NCBI GenBank assembly: GCA_050084515.1
Contig: CM114275.1
Span: 11,904,001 to 11,968,000 of the forward strand
Length of the DNA: 64,000 nt
Source: Blasia pusilla
Lineage: Eukaryota > Marchantiophyta > Marchantiopsida > Blasiales
Reading direction: 5' to 3'
This document shows, one piece after another, positions 48,783 through 60,280 of this stretch. Position 1 is the stretch's first letter. Each line of letters starts with the position of its first letter. The translations under genes were made by a program, and so were the position numbers. The notes beneath the pieces are model-generated. The model did not search any database, was not told the DNA's origin, and was given only the letters and a program-made list of their open reading frames with translations.

Positions 48783-49350
48783 CCAGTTCAAACAAAATTT
48801 GTATACTGCAAATAGATTCAAATATATTTCCATTGCCTGAAAAGTTGCCACACGTTGTACAATAGGCGACACGATGGAGCTGTATGAACACCTGGAAAAA
48901 TACAGAAACACCAACCTGGTAATTGTCGAACAAAGTCAGAAAGAGGAGAAGAGAAGAGAACGGGCTCCTTAATTTAGCTCAACCTTTTCATTGAAACTCG
49001 GTCTTTCGTAGACCGCTGCACATTCCCTCTATCATGCTCGAGATTTATGACCGTCATCGTCGTGACGACAACGGCTGAGGTGATGGGTGTTGCTCCCCTC
49101 CTGTGTTACCGAGTGTTACTCCTTCTCCAAACATGGGGTTTCACGCTTGCCAAACTGGTCTTGCAGTTGGCCAGCCCCTGTTGTTTCAAGATCTAGACGT
49201 GGTTGACATGGGACTTGATCGAGCGGGGTTGGGGATCGGAGACGCCGGCTTCTAGGGTCAAGATTGTGTGCAAAGCAAAGTCGTGAAGTACAGCAAAAAT
49301 CGAAGAAACGAAGTTTCTCCAGTCCTGCTTTTGTTTACGGTTTCTAAGGA

Positions 49351-49399
49351 ACTTTAGGTCCAGACACTGGACCTAAAGTTCAGTGTCTGGACCTAAAGT
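49351..49399. repeat. Perfect inverted repeat, 19-bp arms
   Basis: ACTTTAGGTCCAGACACTG (49,351-49,369) and its exact inverted complement (49,381-49,399) with an 11-base loop. Just after it, CTACTTATCACTGGATCTCC (about 49,405) recurs at about 50,641. Confidence 0.92.
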
Positions 49400-49729
49400 A
49401 TCACTACTTATCACTGGATCTCCTTATGCTCACTCTACCACAACAAACTGGCAGCTAGTAAGTTGAGGAATTGGTCAGGTTTGTGCTATGATATATCTGA
49501 ACATAAATGGCTACAATTGAGGTTTGTAATTCATGCCATGTTTATCATGCATAGATCAATACCTTAGAGCAGAACTAGAATGCAGCGTGCCTTGGGATGA
49601 AGTTGTTAATGACATACCTAATCTTCATGATCAGCTATGACCTATGCATGCCTTTCCTCGACGTCGAGGGACAAGCAACGAGAATTAGAAATGAAGCAAA
49701 TTGAAGTAAAGCTTCTTAGATGCGGTTGC

Positions 49730-50480
49730 TATACTCAGATCTGAACTTCTGATTGTTGCTCAGAAAGCTTTTCCTGAAGATGCCAGGGGACCAGCCAAGT
49801 AGAAGTTCGCATGAACAAAAACCAAGTAAGCCTTGTTGTGTATTTTTATGGATCTCATTATTCTTTTGGCTTATGCGTGCAGAAAAAAGCTGGAACATCA
49901 ACAAATCGAACAAGTGCACCCCTAAGGTAAAGTGTTGTAACATATCATGACCAATCATGAATTTGGAGTCTTTTTTTCGCTTGGGTTGACTCTTTGGATA
50001 GGAGTGGGAGGAAAGAGTGAAAGTACTCATTTTCCCCAAAGAATAAATGGCAACCCAACTATAAGTAGGTTTTCTAGACAAGATCAAGAAAAAGAACAAT
50101 CATCGATGCAAATGGAACCTCATGTAAGCCGGAGTGACTTGGCCGTTTGAGGCGATTGTTCTTACAATGAAAACAAAGTGAAATGCATAGTATTGATGGT
50201 ATGTTAGGTGTTGTACCGAACAATTTTGGGTCATCTTTGAAGTTCATCCTGTGTATAACAAAGAAGCTTGAGAGGCGAAGGAGGATGAAGATGAAGACAA
50301 CAACAATGGTACCACAAAGAAAGACAAACTTAGCATCAAGAAGAGAGGACTTGGTTCTAAAGCTCGGCAGAGTTTGCTACTACTGGTGATTTGGACATGC
50401 AGTTGCTCAATCCCCTTGAGCAGCAGCGTATGAAGTATAAGCAAAGAAAACGGACCCTTCAGGGTCGGGAAGAGAGTGTA
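49730..50480 (+). pseudogene. Possible captured gene fragments inside the MULE
   Basis: Short plus-strand protein-like pieces are separated by plausible introns. One, at 50,270-50,345, is acidic and Asn-rich and then reads KKDKLSIKKRGLGSKARQ. A second frame near 50,390-50,470 reads LDMQLLNPLEQQRMKYKQRK. MULEs are known to carry host gene pieces (Pack-MULEs). I do not recognise the source gene, and the splicing is guessed. Confidence 0.25.
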
Positions 50481-50679
50481 AGTCATGCATGGCTTTGAGT
50501 TTCAGAAAGGAGTTGACATTGGAGATATGTCGATGTATTTCCTTTTTACTAAATGGAGGGGTCAATTCTCATAGAATGAATGTGACGGCCACCATACTAA
50601 TGTGCATGGTAGCTGGAAGCCTAGAAATACCAGTGGAGGCTACTTATCACTGGATCTCCTTATGCTCACTCTTACAATC

Positions 50680-50750
50680 CATGACAAGACAAGACGCAAG
50701 ACAAGAGTGTCTTGTCCTCAAATCCAAGACAAGACAAGACAAGACGTCTG
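50680..50750. repeat. (ACAAG)n-type simple repeat
   Basis: Runs of GACAAGACAAGACAAG broken by an inverted piece (GTGTCTTGTCC). Low-complexity DNA. Confidence 0.85.
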
Positions 50751-50989
50751 CAATATTACGGTTGGTCATGATACAGTCCCCGGGATTATTGTAACAGGGA
50801 TCTTCGGCTACTGAAATTCTTAAGTGTACTAAGAGAAGAGAATCACCAACCTCATAAACGGATGTCAATGTTGCTGGTGCTCGGGTCCAGAGATTCGATT
50901 GAATGACTGAGCGGCTGATCAAAGAAAAGAGGAGAAGAAAAGAGAAGAGAAGAGAAACACCAACCTCATAGGCCCGGAAGGCGATTTGT

Positions 50990-51245
50990 GGCAGAAAGAA
51001 AGCTCTCAAGGCGGATTTGCGGATTTGTGGCAGGCCGGGATGAAGCCCTCAAGTCGATCATTGGGACCAATTCCGAAGTGATAGCGCACACAGCGAAGAC
51101 CAAAAAACCGCAGCAAACCGAAAAGACGCAGCAGACCGAAAAAACGCAGACAGACTAGCAGGCCGAAACAAAGCTCTCAAAGCGGATTTGCGCATTTGTG
51201 GCAGGCCGGGACGAAGCCCTCAAGTCGATCGTTGGGACCAATTCC
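50990..51245. repeat. Duplicated subterminal segment of the MULE right end
   Basis: 50,993-51,078 and 51,173-51,248 share CGGATTTG...GTGGCAGGCCGGGA and AAGCCCTCAAGTCGATC. Subterminal repeats often serve as transposase-binding DNA, but this is not shown here. Confidence 0.75.
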
Positions 51246-51367
51246 GAAAAGACGCAGCAGACCGAAAAAACGCAGCAGACCGAAAACACGCAACAGACCG
51301 AAAAACGCAACAGACTCGGTTTCGCGTTTGGCGTTCAAAGGTGAGGGTTCCGTCCGCTCCGCCCCGC

Positions 51368-51440
51368 CGTCCGTCCGTCCGTCCATCCGTGAGCTCATCC
51401 GTCCATCCGTCCGTCCGTCCGTCCACCCGTCCGTCCTCCG
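51368..51440. repeat. (GTCC)n-rich subterminal repeat, right end of the MULE
   Basis: Imperfect GTCC tandem repeats just inside the right TIR. The left end has the inverse (GGAC) repeats at 38,529-38,575, so the terminal symmetry extends beyond the 110-bp TIR. Confidence 0.88.
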
Positions 51441-51454
51441 TCCGCTCAACCGAA

Positions 51455-51564
51455 CCGCTGTCCGCTGCCGGTATTACCGACCCTATTCCCGTGCCGAACC
51501 GCCTGCGCCTAAGGCCTAATCTACGAGGCCTTAAACGCATGGCCGCGGCTATCTATGGCTTTCG
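51455..51564 (-). repeat. MULE right terminal inverted repeat
   Basis: 110 bp, inverted match to 38,398-38,507 with two differences; followed by the target duplication TTTGGTTG at 51,565-51,572. Confidence 0.92.
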
Positions 51565-51572
51565 TTTGGTTG

Positions 51573-52401
51573 TGCTCGGGGTGAGACCGCTTAAAGGCAA
51601 CTCGTGTGCGCCAGGGGTTAGGCCTGACGGAACTTAACGAATGAACGGAGCAGGAAAGGAATCGGCGGCCGGTAGCGGATTCGACCCCGTTCAAGCTAAA
51701 TGCGGAAAGAGCGGATCGGCCACTTTCGCCAAGCGGTTGAACGGGCTGGTGTGGCCGTAATGCGGTTGATCGCCTAGAAGGCGTGGATCGTGCCAACGCG
51801 GTCGGTATGAGGTACCGCTACCGCGTCGTGGCCAACTGTATGGCATCCGCATACGTCGTTCGGTGCGTTTAAGGTGCGAGGTACGGCAGAGGCGTTCTTT
51901 TCGCATGTCGCAAGCGCGAGGGTGTTGGAAGAGCCGCGAGGGTGTCGGAGGAGCGGAATCAGCCGATTCGGAATGAGCAGCAGAAATGGTGTGAGGATCA
52001 GCTTAAGCTCGACGTCCACACCTGCATGGATTGAAAGCGGCAAAGGTATGTTCGATTCTCTCTCTCGTTCTCTACATCATTCGCTTCGGCTGCTGCTACC
52101 GACTTAGTCTCCCAAATCACGACGAAATCGAGAGGAGAGGAGAGGAGAGGAGAGCATGTAGAGTCCTCCCCAACTACAAGCTATTTTCACTCGCGACTGT
52201 CTACCCCCATTGTCCTTGAGGATCCCATGTAGAACTGCCTCGAAGCACTGTTATTTTCTTATTCTTTGCACCATGGTTTGCACCTTAGCTTCCATGGTGA
52301 TTTGCTAAATCAAATATTGTTCGCTCATTGTCGACACAGTTGCATTCCAGGGAGGTGAAGTAGCACATATAGTTAGTGGTCCTACCGCTTCGGAGTACGA
52401 G
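51573..52401. other. Flank between MULE and gypsy derivative; no gene seen
   Basis: GC-rich at first (51,573-52,030), then a (GAGAG)n run at 52,128-52,155 and ordinary sequence. I see neither a gypsy 5' LTR nor a primer-binding site before the gag at 52,402. Confidence 0.4.
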
Positions 52402-53400
52402 ATGGACGACCAAGTTAGAGGACCGCGTAGGATTTCGAGTGCTATAGGCACGATAGAGTTGCACGACTTCATTGCGGAGTTTAGGAGTTGTTGTGACTCA
52501 CAACGGGCTAAGAACTCTAGAGAGTTCAACCCGTTCACAACATGGAACGATATGTTCCAGTATTTAGAGGGGGCGCCCATGGACGATTACCATGAATTCT
52601 CCCATAGATATGCCCAGGAGATTGAGGCATGGAGACTCTACTATGACCCACACTATGTGTCATGGATTGAGTGGTTTCCACATGAGGAGGAGGAGTCAAC
52701 AGAGGCTACTTCCTCTTCCATGAGTGATGTTCGAACTCGAGAAGTTGCATCATCTAGTCGAGTTCGTCCTAGGTTCAACCCAACGGTTGAGTTCTTTGCG
52801 GAGTTGCGGACAAGCTACCAGGGGGTACGCACTGAGAAGTTGCGGAGCATCCACGACTTCCATAGGCACCCAGGTGAGAGTTTTCGTGAGGCCTACGCTC
52901 GCTTGCGCCGGTTGATTAGCATCACTTAGGGGATGACAGAGTCCCAGGTACTCCAGTCATGGTAAGCGATGCTAGACTGAGACCTGCGGAAACGGTTGAG
53001 AGATGGGATACTTCTTATGCACTCCTCACCTGCGTCGAGAGATTACGTGTATTTACAGCAGGCAGCACCCACGACGCTAGATGTCACTACAGGGCGCACG
53101 ATCCTACGTGTGCGCGAGGTTTTTCCGACCGGAGTCCTCATGTTGGAGGGACGGGATGGTATGGTTTGGAAGGATCATGTGCGCAATTGTGTGCCATGTC
53201 ATCTTTCGAACGTAGACGGGACAATGGATCCGAGCTTGGCAGTGGTACCTATAGGCTTGAGATGTATGTTGTGCGGATCTACGAGGGGTGCAGCCACCAT
53301 GTTGGTATATGATGGTTGTTCTCAAGGGTGGCATATGTCATGTCGGCCCCCCCTCTTGATGTAGTTCCCACGGGACGATGGATTTTCCGAGATGTGTATA
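52402..53400 (+). pseudogene. Gypsy deletion derivative: gag fused to integrase tail and PHD finger
   Basis: An open gag of 175 residues (52,402-52,929; MDDQVRGPRRISSAIG...FHRHPGESFREAYARLRRLI, the retrotransposon gag motif) is followed by three stops. Then, in the same frame, ASRD passes directly into DYVYLQQ (about 53,034) of the integrase C-terminal part, MVWKDHVRN, and a PHD-like RCMLCGSTRG...YDGCSQGWHMSC. Protease, methyltransferase, RT, RNase H and integrase core are all absent. A frameshift in a C-run (about 53,347) and loss of the last zinc ligands damage the PHD. The gag is the best preserved one in the window. Confidence 0.8.
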
Positions 53401-53489
53401 GAGTAGTAAGTCATGTCAGAGAGATGTGATATTTTCTATCTGGAGTTGGGAGGATCCAACTACGAGCTAGGGGGGCGGTTGTGTGATCT

Positions 53490-53613
53490 CCATGTATATA
53501 TATGAGTTGTTTTTTGTACATGTGTGGATCAACCCGTGTGTGGGGAAGATTGGTGTTGTGTGGTGTGGATGTGACGAGCGATGTATGTTTTGTAGCGATA
53601 TGTATGCGCAGGA
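53490..53613 (+). repeat. Polypurine tract and LTR start of the gypsy derivative
   Basis: CTAGGGGGGCGG at about 53,488-53,499 is followed by TTGTGTGATCTCC... ending ATGTATGCGCAGGACA at about 53,614. This equals the 125-130 bp LTR-start unit seen at 10,843-10,970 and 63,068-63,191. It abuts the 180-bp tandem repeats. Confidence 0.6.
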
Positions 53614-53616
53614 CAT

Positions 53617-54160
53617 CTTTTCATTGAAGGTTTAAGGGCGCGAGTCAAAAAATGAGTTAACAATTTTTGAGCTTTTGGTCACAACTCTATTGTGCTTGAA
53701 ACTTTTCAAGAGAGCTAAATACACTTTTGGGATCAAGTCCACCAAAGTTCAGCTTAAGATGAGATACTTGGATAAGATTAAAAATGAAAAAACTCCATTT
53801 TCATTGAAGGTTTAATGTGCGGGTCCAAAATTGACTTAGAAATTTTTGAGCTTTTGGTCACAACTTCATTGTGCTTGAAACTTTGCAAGAGGTATAAGAT
53901 GCACCTTGGAGATCAGGTGTACCAAAGTTCAGGTCAAGATGAGATACTTGGACAAGATGGAAAATGAAAAGACCTTCTTTTAATTTAGGGTTTAAGGGTG
54001 CGGGTTCAAAAGACGAATTAACAATTTTTGAGGTTTGGTCACAACTCCATTTTTCTTGGTACTTTGCAAGAGAGCTACATGCACCATGGGGATCAAGTGT
54101 ACCAAACTTAAGCTCAAGATGAGATAGTTGGATAAGATGAAAAATGGAAAGACCTTCTTA
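53617..54160. repeat. Satellite-like tandem repeat, 3 x 180 bp
   Basis: Three head-to-tail copies at an exact 180-bp step (TCATTGAAGGTTTAA at 53,621 and 53,801, a variant at 53,981; GAGATACTTGGAYAAGAT at 53,761, 53,941 and, as GAGATAGTTG, at 54,121). Copies differ at a moderate number of positions. The length is near that of nucleosome-sized plant satellites, but three units do not make a satellite array. Confidence 0.92.
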
Positions 54161-56000
54161 TAAAAATTCATTCTCCACTCTTAAAAAAGAGTCTATTTTT
54201 CAATTAAAATTCATGTGATATCCTACTCATTTAAATCATGGAATGCTTCTTAAAAATTTTAAGAATATCAACTCTCTCTCCATGAAAATTAATTTTCCCT
54301 TCTTATCAAAGATATATATATATATATATATATGAAATTCTCCCATTACTCTCATAGCACACCTAGGATCATCCGTTATCATGTAAATTAATGAAACTCC
54401 TAAATAATAAGTAATGAATATAAATATCTTAGTCCGTCTTTGAAATTCATTTCCTCTACCTATGTAATGTTAGTCAAGGTACAAATTTCAACCATGTTGC
54501 TATTTTGTCTTAATATACCACATATATGTATAATAATTGGCGACCCATATGCATAATATGACAAGAGACTGAGATAATAGGACAAAATAGGCAACATCTT
54601 CGAATTTTGTTGTTTGAGTCATATTAGATGCATAGATATAGATCAGATAGAGAAAACGGATAGGGATTTAATTGGAATAAAAAAACCATGATTAATAAAT
54701 TAATAATTATTTTATATTAGAATGGGTAATTATAAATATTAATCAAGTGGAAAAATTATGAAAAATGACCAAAAATTATTATTTTTATCTTAATTCATAT
54801 TTGATGGAAAGGGAAAATAAATTTTAATGGAGAAGGAGTAGATATTGTTTAAATTTTATGGAAGCGTAAAATTACTTAGGGGATTGTGATATCATTTAAA
54901 TTTTAATGAAGGATTTTAATTACTTAGAAGAGTGAAATGTTATAACTCTTCTAAGATTTAGAATTTTTTAATTTTTCTAAATGAATAATTTAATTTTAAA
55001 AAAAATAATCGTATTAGTTCAGATGTGATATTTTGAGAAAGGAAAATGAATTTGAATGGAATAGGAAATTTTTTTTGTTAATTTACTAAGAATTTAGCTA
55101 GTAAATGTTATTTTGAAGGAAAAAGTGTAATTATTTTGGTGGTTAAAGTGGAAGGGGAAGAATAATTATTGTTTGAACTTTTGCGGGGATGGGAAATTCT
55201 TTAGGGGAGATAGGTATTATTCCAAGGAGAAACTTTCTTACTCTTTTAAGATTTTAAAAAGTGGAATTTTAAAAAAAACTGAAATCAAATATAATTTTAA
55301 AATGTAAGTATAGTTTAAAACTATTATTGATATATGTTTTTTAAGGCTCTTCTATTGAGGAAATTGTATCACGCGAGCATCTCCACATTAATCGAAGAAC
55401 TAAACTAACCTAACAACCTAACCACATTAACAAAAGAATTAAACTAAAAACCTAGCCACATGAAGAGGATGAACTAAGCTAAATTAAAAGGATGAGCTAA
55501 ATGATGACATGTCTTTCCCCCTCATAAAGGGCATTGTGCTAGTTTTGATTATTGTAATGATTAAATCATTCCCTTTGTTCTACTTTTCACTTCAAAATAG
55601 GCCCATTGGAGAAAATTTTAAAATAGACGTCTTGGATATTCATTATTCTCTAAAATAATTAATCAGATCTCCTTATCAAGTAGAAGTAAAAAATGTTCTA
55701 AAATATGCATACTCTTTTTAATATAATAAATACAATCAGTAAATTTATATGAAACAAACCTTTCAATCATCGTACCTTCCACCTTACCCAAGGACTTATA
55801 ACCCTAGAGAAAACTTTGATCCATTCCATGATCTCACTTCATGGACAACATTCATGAGTAGCTCACATTCACAAGTCTCCTAAGTGAAATATTTTGAAAT
55901 ATGTTTTACAAAAAATGAGTGGTATCCCACAAAACATTTGGATTGAGAGGAACCTCATACTTATGTACATTACAAAGACATAAATATGAGCTCATTCTAT
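54161..56000. other. AT-rich intergenic DNA; no gene seen
   Basis: Long AT-rich stretch with poly-A/T runs and a (TA)n tract at about 54,310-54,334. No open frame worth calling and no recognised repeat. Confidence 0.5.
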
Positions 56001-57009
56001 CTAAATTGATTCATGGTAGGATATATGTAACACCGGTCCAAACGTCTCACCAACTCTTCCTTGTCTTTCCCTAGCTCTAGTCATGCGCATTCCCCCTCCA
56101 CGAGGAATGGTCCTCTCCAACACAGCATCGGCTTCACCATCATTTGTTTCTTGTATTGGATGTGTTGGAAATATCTCCCAATCTCTCTCGAAGAATCCAA
56201 AGAGTTCCTCTTGCATTTGATGAGGGTAATGGTATGTTCGAGGATATCCCCCTTCCATCCTTTCAAGAATATCTTGCCATAAGAAAGGTGGCAAGATCAA
56301 TTTGAGTCTCCTCAAGGCAAGGTTATCCACCAATGGATTTTGATGATGGTTTACCACAAGTTGTCGAGTTATGTTGAGGATATCCTGAACTTCTTGTGGA
56401 TTCAACCCTTGAGCAAAGAAGAAGTTTTCTACCTCTCAATTTTGGAGATCTATGGAAATTCCGTGAATAAGGTCTCCTTGATCGTACATGTCAATGAAGT
56501 CGACCAGCCACGCTCGCATAACCCGATCAATCCTTTGATGATGTGGGATTTCTACGTGAACCACACCATCTATGTTCACTTTGGGGTTATAATTGGATCG
56601 TAGGCTACGATGTCCCTAACTGAAAGTGAATTTTTCTTGCTCTTGGATTCACTTGCAATATGTAGGTGGTGCATTACTATCAGGAGCGCAGAAAGATATG
56701 CCAAAAAGGTGATAGATTCTTCTTGACCAAGCTTTTCTATAAGTTGGACATTTGTGAGACAGTAACATGGCCTTTTGAAGATAATTTGGATGCCAATAAC
56801 AAGCTTTACATGTGTCTGTCACGTAGCAACCTTCAGCGGAAATGGGGTTGAAGCACATCATGCATTTTGACCAATTGTTTGGCATGAGGGCCCTTCCTTC
56901 AGCAATTGAGATTGCCTTCATCCAATCAAGCAGATCTTGCTCTTGTTTATTCAGATTCAAAGGTGTTGGGGCTAACATCAAAGAATCATAGTTGGCAACG
57001 TTTGGATCT
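56001..57009 (-). pseudogene. Unrecognised Cys-rich protein relic, part downstream of TIR copy B
   Basis: Minus-strand frames 56,981-56,649 and 56,405-56,001. The first has a Cys/His cluster, CMMCFNPISAEGC...CKACYWHPN...HKC, suggestive of a zinc-binding fold. The second has PPFLWQDILERMEGGYPRTY and an Arg-rich tail. It continues, across the inserted transposon, the coding relic at 58,787-59,868. No family recognised. Confidence 0.4.
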
Positions 57010-57017
57010 AAAATATT

Positions 57018-58778
57018 CTCGGGGGATCACTATATGAAAGGCTTTACATCACCTACGACGTTTTAGGGTCCAGACCCTCTAACTTATAACTGAAAAAACT
57101 TTTTTTTCTCATCCTTATGTACTTTAAAGCAATCATTTTTCATTTTTGGTTCCTCTAAAATTCTTTAAGTAAATAAATCACTTAAAATAAGTAAGGCCTT
57201 GAAAGAAAAGGAAAATACCAAGTTAACTTAACATCCAAGATGTTGTCCTTACACTATGAAGAGGGGGATTTAACCCCTTATTGAGCAAGAACCTCAATCA
57301 GCCAATCTGTCATTCCCCTAGCCTACTCCCTCCCAGTAACCCACTCACAATTCAACAACGTTAAGTACACTCTAAGCACAATCCACAAAATATTGAATCT
57401 AACATGTCTCAAACATTAAAAAAAACTCACCAAAATCAACTCACACTCTGAATGTATGTAGTCAAAGTATGTAAGTCAACTGAATCAAGTATATATATTC
57501 TATCTTGAACCCCTGATTTCATTTTCAATTTCATATTAGAAATCATCATTCCAATATCAATCCATTGCATATCTATTGCATCATAAGTGAACAAGGTTTT
57601 GTTGTTACCATGGCCAGAAGACTTGTACAAATTACATATGATACAACAAATGTTTCCCTTTTGTTCAGGAGGAGGTACAGGCATGTCTATCAAGTCCAAG
57701 GCCCTACAACGTCTTGACCAATGTGTACCATTATTTTGAATCATAAACACAATACATCCCAACCAATACTCCCTTTTTGCAACTCTTGCCTCCACTGCAA
57801 GTTGTGTCTCTATTCCCTTCCTTTTCTTTGACTTTATTGATCTTGTGGAAGGGCCAACGTCTGCTGCAGATTCAAAAAATCTACAGCAAATATTCTTTTG
57901 CAAATATCTCTCTTTCACAACTAATTTGATTCCCCCCATGACCAAATGTGAATCAAAAGAAGAGAGAGGTCACATGCTTACCTGAATCAGCCTGAAAACA
58001 AGAGAGTGGATAACAATAAGCCGACCAATGCTGAACAATGGTGAACCAAATTCAACAATAAGTCAAAATGATAGAAATATACGAACGATTCTAGAGAAGC
58101 ACAATCCGTCTGTTTGAGGTTCCTGTATCGTAGAATATAGATCCAATTTAAAAAAAATGCCTTGAGCTGCTTCACAAGTAGGTGGTAGTTATCACGGATC
58201 GAGGAAAAAATTTCAACATGTCCGCTATTCAGAAAGAACTTGATCGAGGATTGATCGAAGCTTGCTCGTTCATCAAACCTCCCTACAAACGGCCTCCAAC
58301 TTGCTTGCAAGCTCCTCTTTTGAGTGGCGGCTCGTCGTCTTTTCTTGGAAGGTTTCCCCTAAACCCAAACTCGATTCAAGTCTACTCAAGAGAAATAGTG
58401 GGAAAATGGTTAAGGGGGGGAAATCATTTAAAATTTTTAGTTTTTTCCCTCTAAATTTCCTTGCAAAGAATCAAAGAATTTCCTACCTAGAGACAAATTT
58501 TATTATATAAAATTAATTTTGAAATAAATATAAATAGATTTTATGCGACAAATATGTATTATATATATTTTGTGAGTATTAACCCTATCTTATATGAACG
58601 TCTTCCAGGGAAGGGCAACTAATATAAAGATCCTATTGTTCTTTTAAGAGCGCCATGGAATAAATTGAACCCTATTGTTCTTCCACAAAACTTAATAAGT
58701 CTTCCGAGGGACGCAATTAAAAAATCCCTTTCTTTGTCGCACATGATGGGGCATGTTTGTGGAAGTGAGACCCCTGAG
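57018..58778. mobile_element. TIR DNA transposon, copy B (1.76 kb)
   Basis: Ends CTCGGGGGATCACTATATG at the left and GTGAGACCCCTGAG at the right, the same inverted termini as copy A. The flanking 8-mers AAAATATT and ACAACATT match at 6 of 8 positions, consistent with an older, mutated target duplication. The orientation is inverted relative to copy A. Both ends and part of the interior are shared; the middle differs. It carries the better preserved ORF on the minus strand (57,436-57,945). Confidence 0.78.
57436..57945 (-). CDS. ORF of the TIR transposon, function unknown (169 residues)
   Basis: Open minus-strand frame with a basic stretch (SIKSKKRKGIE), EYWLGCIVFMIQNNGTHW, a Cys pair (ICCIICNLYKS) and DRIYILDSVDLHTLTTYIQ at the end. 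A decayed homologue lies in copy A at about 12,640-13,100, plus strand, so the ORF belongs to the element. No transposase DDE motif is visible, so it may be a fragment of a larger protein or an accessory gene. Confidence 0.45.
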   Translation of the reverse strand: MVMGGIKLVVKERYLQKNICCRFFESAADVGPSTRSIKSKKRKGIETQLAVEARVAKREYWLGCIVFMIQNNGTHWSRRCRALDLIDMPVPPPEQKGNICCIICNLYKSSGHGNNKTLFTYDAIDMQWIDIGMMISNMKLKMKSGVQDRIYILDSVDLHTLTTYIQSVS

Positions 58779-58786
58779 ACAACATT

Positions 58787-59868
58787 GTCCCATGTTGCAC
58801 GTAGAGCAAGAGGCCACAACTGCTCAATAGGTTGAAATAAGATCATATCAACCTCCTTCACAAGATGACCCTTAAGTAGAGTTGTCTTGGGGTGAGTTCT
58901 CCTATGTTATCCCTTGCTCTCCATCGCAACAATTCATCCATTTCTTGTTGTGGTCTTGCCATGATGGATTCGTATACCCTTCTCCACTGCTCCGTTTGGT
59001 TAGCCATTACAACTCTTTGTCTTCTATGAAGGTCATGTGTGGCAATTGATTCATTCACGATCCTTTCCATCTCTCTCTTAAGTCTGTCATGCTGCTCAGA
59101 CAATTGTTGGTGCTTCCCCTTTAAAAATGTTGAATTTCGCTTCCAAATAAAAAGTGCGTTGGGAATTTGTTATTAAACTCTCCAACTATGGTTTAATGAG
59201 ACATAATCTTGCTATTATTTGGAGCACTCTCCCCACAAAGGTTCTAGGAATATTGCCGCCACGTATAGGGCGATCTGAAATCTCTCCAGGCCCATCAAAG
59301 CTCATATTACGACCTACATTGAGGTCATTCAAAACATCTTGTCTAGCCTCAAAAACCTCGATCCCCATCTGGACTCGCCCTTCATCTTCACTCTCGTCAT
59401 GTATCTCTTGTTCGCTAGGCCGATTTTCTCTATGTCCATCCAAGGAAGGTATTGTGCCTCTAAGGCTTCTTGACAATCCACCTTGTCGTTATTGGCATGA
59501 TGAACCTCGTGGTGATGAAGCTTCCACTCTTGGCCTTTTTGACTGTGGTGGTGGGGTTATACAACTCTAGGTCTCTTATCTCTTCTCCAAGACCCGTCCT
59601 CTACATCGCCATAATGAACCTCCATGTCCTTCATCAAGTCCTCGACCTTGAGCTTGAAAAATACCTTGCTCATTAACTTCCTATTCTTCTTGGGGAGGTC
59701 TTGATAATTTGGAAGGCTATTGAATAATGTCCACTCCTTTTTCCACTCTTTTTCTTCCACTTTCCTTGCAAATTCTCCAATCGCACGCTTTGGCCAATTG
59801 AGTTGCAACTTCTTTAACTCTGCTTCCAGAACTTGTGGGTCAAGGGCGCTATCCAAGTGCGCCTTCAA
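58787..59868 (-). pseudogene. Unrecognised charged/coiled-coil protein relic
   Basis: Minus-strand frames 59,868-59,557 (LEAELKKLQLNWPKRAIGE, KEWKKEWTLF), 59,476-59,186 (acidic, EIHDESEDEGRVQMG) and 59,103-58,858 (MERIVNESIATHDLHRRQRV, WRRVYESIMARPQQEM). The first and third are in one frame. Lys/Glu-rich, probably helical. It follows the kinase-like ORF on the same strand and is interrupted downstream by TIR copy B. Function unknown. Confidence 0.4.
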
Positions 59869-60280
59869 TTAATCTTCCGTGATGAATTTTGAGACCGTCT
59901 TCTTGTTCACCTTAGTTGGCGTCGGTTGTTTTTGCCCTCTTTTGTTATCCTCTTTGTCGTGAGGACTACGGTCTTCATGAGGTGACAACTCCATCTTGTC
60001 ATTTACCAAAATACAAAAGGAAAGGGTGGTTCATAAAAGATTCCAATAATAGTAATACGATGATATACAATACATCCATGGATCAACCAAGCTCAATCAT
60101 TCAAAAATATTCAGAGTCACACATTAACCTTCCAATCAAGTCTTCCATTTCTCATGAAAAAATATACAATCCTCAAACAGGTTTACAATCACATTATCGT
60201 GGTTACTCGCCTTAATCCCGAATCTGCATCATCTACTCCTAATATTTTTGCATGTGCTCTGATACATGCAATAAAAACTC
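59869..60280. other. Spacer between the kinase relic and the charged relic
   Basis: About 0.4 kb with only short frames; nothing recognised. Confidence 0.35.

Larger units (their letters stand above)
38398..51564. mobile_element. Mutator-like element (MULE), 13.2 kb, complete with TIRs and target duplication
   Basis: Terminal inverted repeats of 110 bp (38,398-38,507 and 51,455-51,564) begin CGAAAGCCATAGATAGCCGC and match at 108 of 110 positions. Outside lies the direct repeat TTTGGTTG on both sides (38,390-38,397 and 51,565-51,572), the target-site duplication. Inside the TIRs both ends carry GGAC/GTCC-rich tandem repeats. The element contains a MULE transposase (39,564-42,812, plus) and a convergent second gene (45,053-46,745, minus). 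MULEs usually make 8-11 bp duplications and often have long TIRs, so the fit is good. The high TIR identity suggests fairly recent movement, although this transposase copy is broken. Confidence 0.92.

Noticed and set aside
50990-51640. Plus- and minus-strand Arg/Pro-rich frames at the MULE right end
   Set aside because: They are translations of subterminal GTCC/GGAC repeats and of the TIR.
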